Source: PVC group bacterium
Lineage (GTDB): Bacteria > Verrucomicrobiota > Kiritimatiellia > SS1-B-03-39 > UBA6053
Assembly (NCBI GenBank): GCA_003565035.1
Contig: PXDP01000381.1
Coordinates: forward strand, 1 to 14,207
Direction: 5' to 3'
Length of the DNA stretch: 14,207 nt
In this document: positions 14,109 through 14,207 of the stretch, piece after piece
Layout of the letters: every line of letters begins with the position of its first letter
How positions within the stretch are numbered: position 1 is the stretch's first letter
Made by a program: the position numbers and the translations under genes
Notes under the pieces: generated by a model
Database searches by the model: none
Told to the model about the DNA's origin: nothing
What the model saw: the letters and a program-made list of their open reading frames with translations, nothing else

Positions 14109-14207
14109 CTACGCTTGTGAGGGGAGAGGCGGTGCGGTTACGTCCGGGCCGTCGCCCAGTGCGGCACTCAGGCGGCGGAGGCCTTCCCGAAGCGTGGCGG
14201 GCGGACA
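14109..14207 (-). CDS. C-terminal end of an unidentified gene, cut by the window edge
   Basis: On the minus strand a frame is open from the right edge to a TAG at 14111-14109, giving the last 32 residues of a protein (including PPATLREGLRRLSAALGDG). Codon use is like the neighbours, and the stop lies only nine bases before the TrmH-like start, which supports a real cotranscribed gene. The segment LREGLRRLSAAL is reminiscent of the C-terminal helix of fold-type I aminotransferases, but 32 residues are too few to name a function. Confidence 0.55.
   Translation of the reverse strand, partial: CPPATLREGLRRLSAALGDGPDVTAPPLPSQA

Overview
The window reads as ordinary, densely packed bacterial chromosome from a Gram-negative organism of moderately high GC. 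The proteins resemble those of the PVC group (Kiritimatiellota, Verrucomicrobiota or Lentisphaerota), but this is an impression from protein character and not a proven placement. Supporting hints are a MurA with Asp in place of the active-site Cys (a variant also known in Chlamydiae), type II secretion pseudopilins (so an outer membrane), and a short group-2 style sigma-70 factor. I see no rRNA, tRNA, CRISPR array, insertion sequence or phage gene.

Layout. Positions 1-377 are an untranslated region with three small hairpins at its left end and a perfect half parS site just before parB. On the plus strand follow parB and a Na/Pi cotransporter with a PhoU-like tail (378-3043). A minus-strand operon then runs from 6050 down to 3030: sigma-70 factor, adenine phosphoribosyltransferase (apt), a secreted double-PDZ protein, and an RlmI-like methyltransferase. 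Its genes are tightly coupled: the sigma factor and apt are in the same frame with only one stop codon between them, and the PDZ protein and methyltransferase overlap by one base. A 321-base AT-rich divergent region (6051-6371) separates this operon from a plus-strand run: glmS, murA, gspJ, gspK and an SGNH hydrolase (6372-12331). Convergent to that, on the minus strand, are argB, a TrmH-family RNA methyltransferase and the last 32 codons of another gene cut by the right edge.

Functional links. GlmS makes glucosamine-6-phosphate, the entry to UDP-GlcNAc, and MurA uses UDP-GlcNAc for the first committed step of peptidoglycan synthesis, so their adjacency is metabolically sensible. GspJ and GspK are minor pseudopilins of the type II secretion tip and appear without the rest of the system. 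ParB belongs to chromosome segregation, and ArgB to arginine synthesis, probably of the feedback-inhibited type.

No clearly new multi-gene system is present. The points most worth a second look are the MurA Cys-to-Asp change (predicted fosfomycin insensitivity), the sigma-apt junction, a cluster of TTCWGAA sites and other repeats in the divergent region, a possible pseudoknot or switch in front of glmS, and two convergent gene pairs with essentially no space for terminators.
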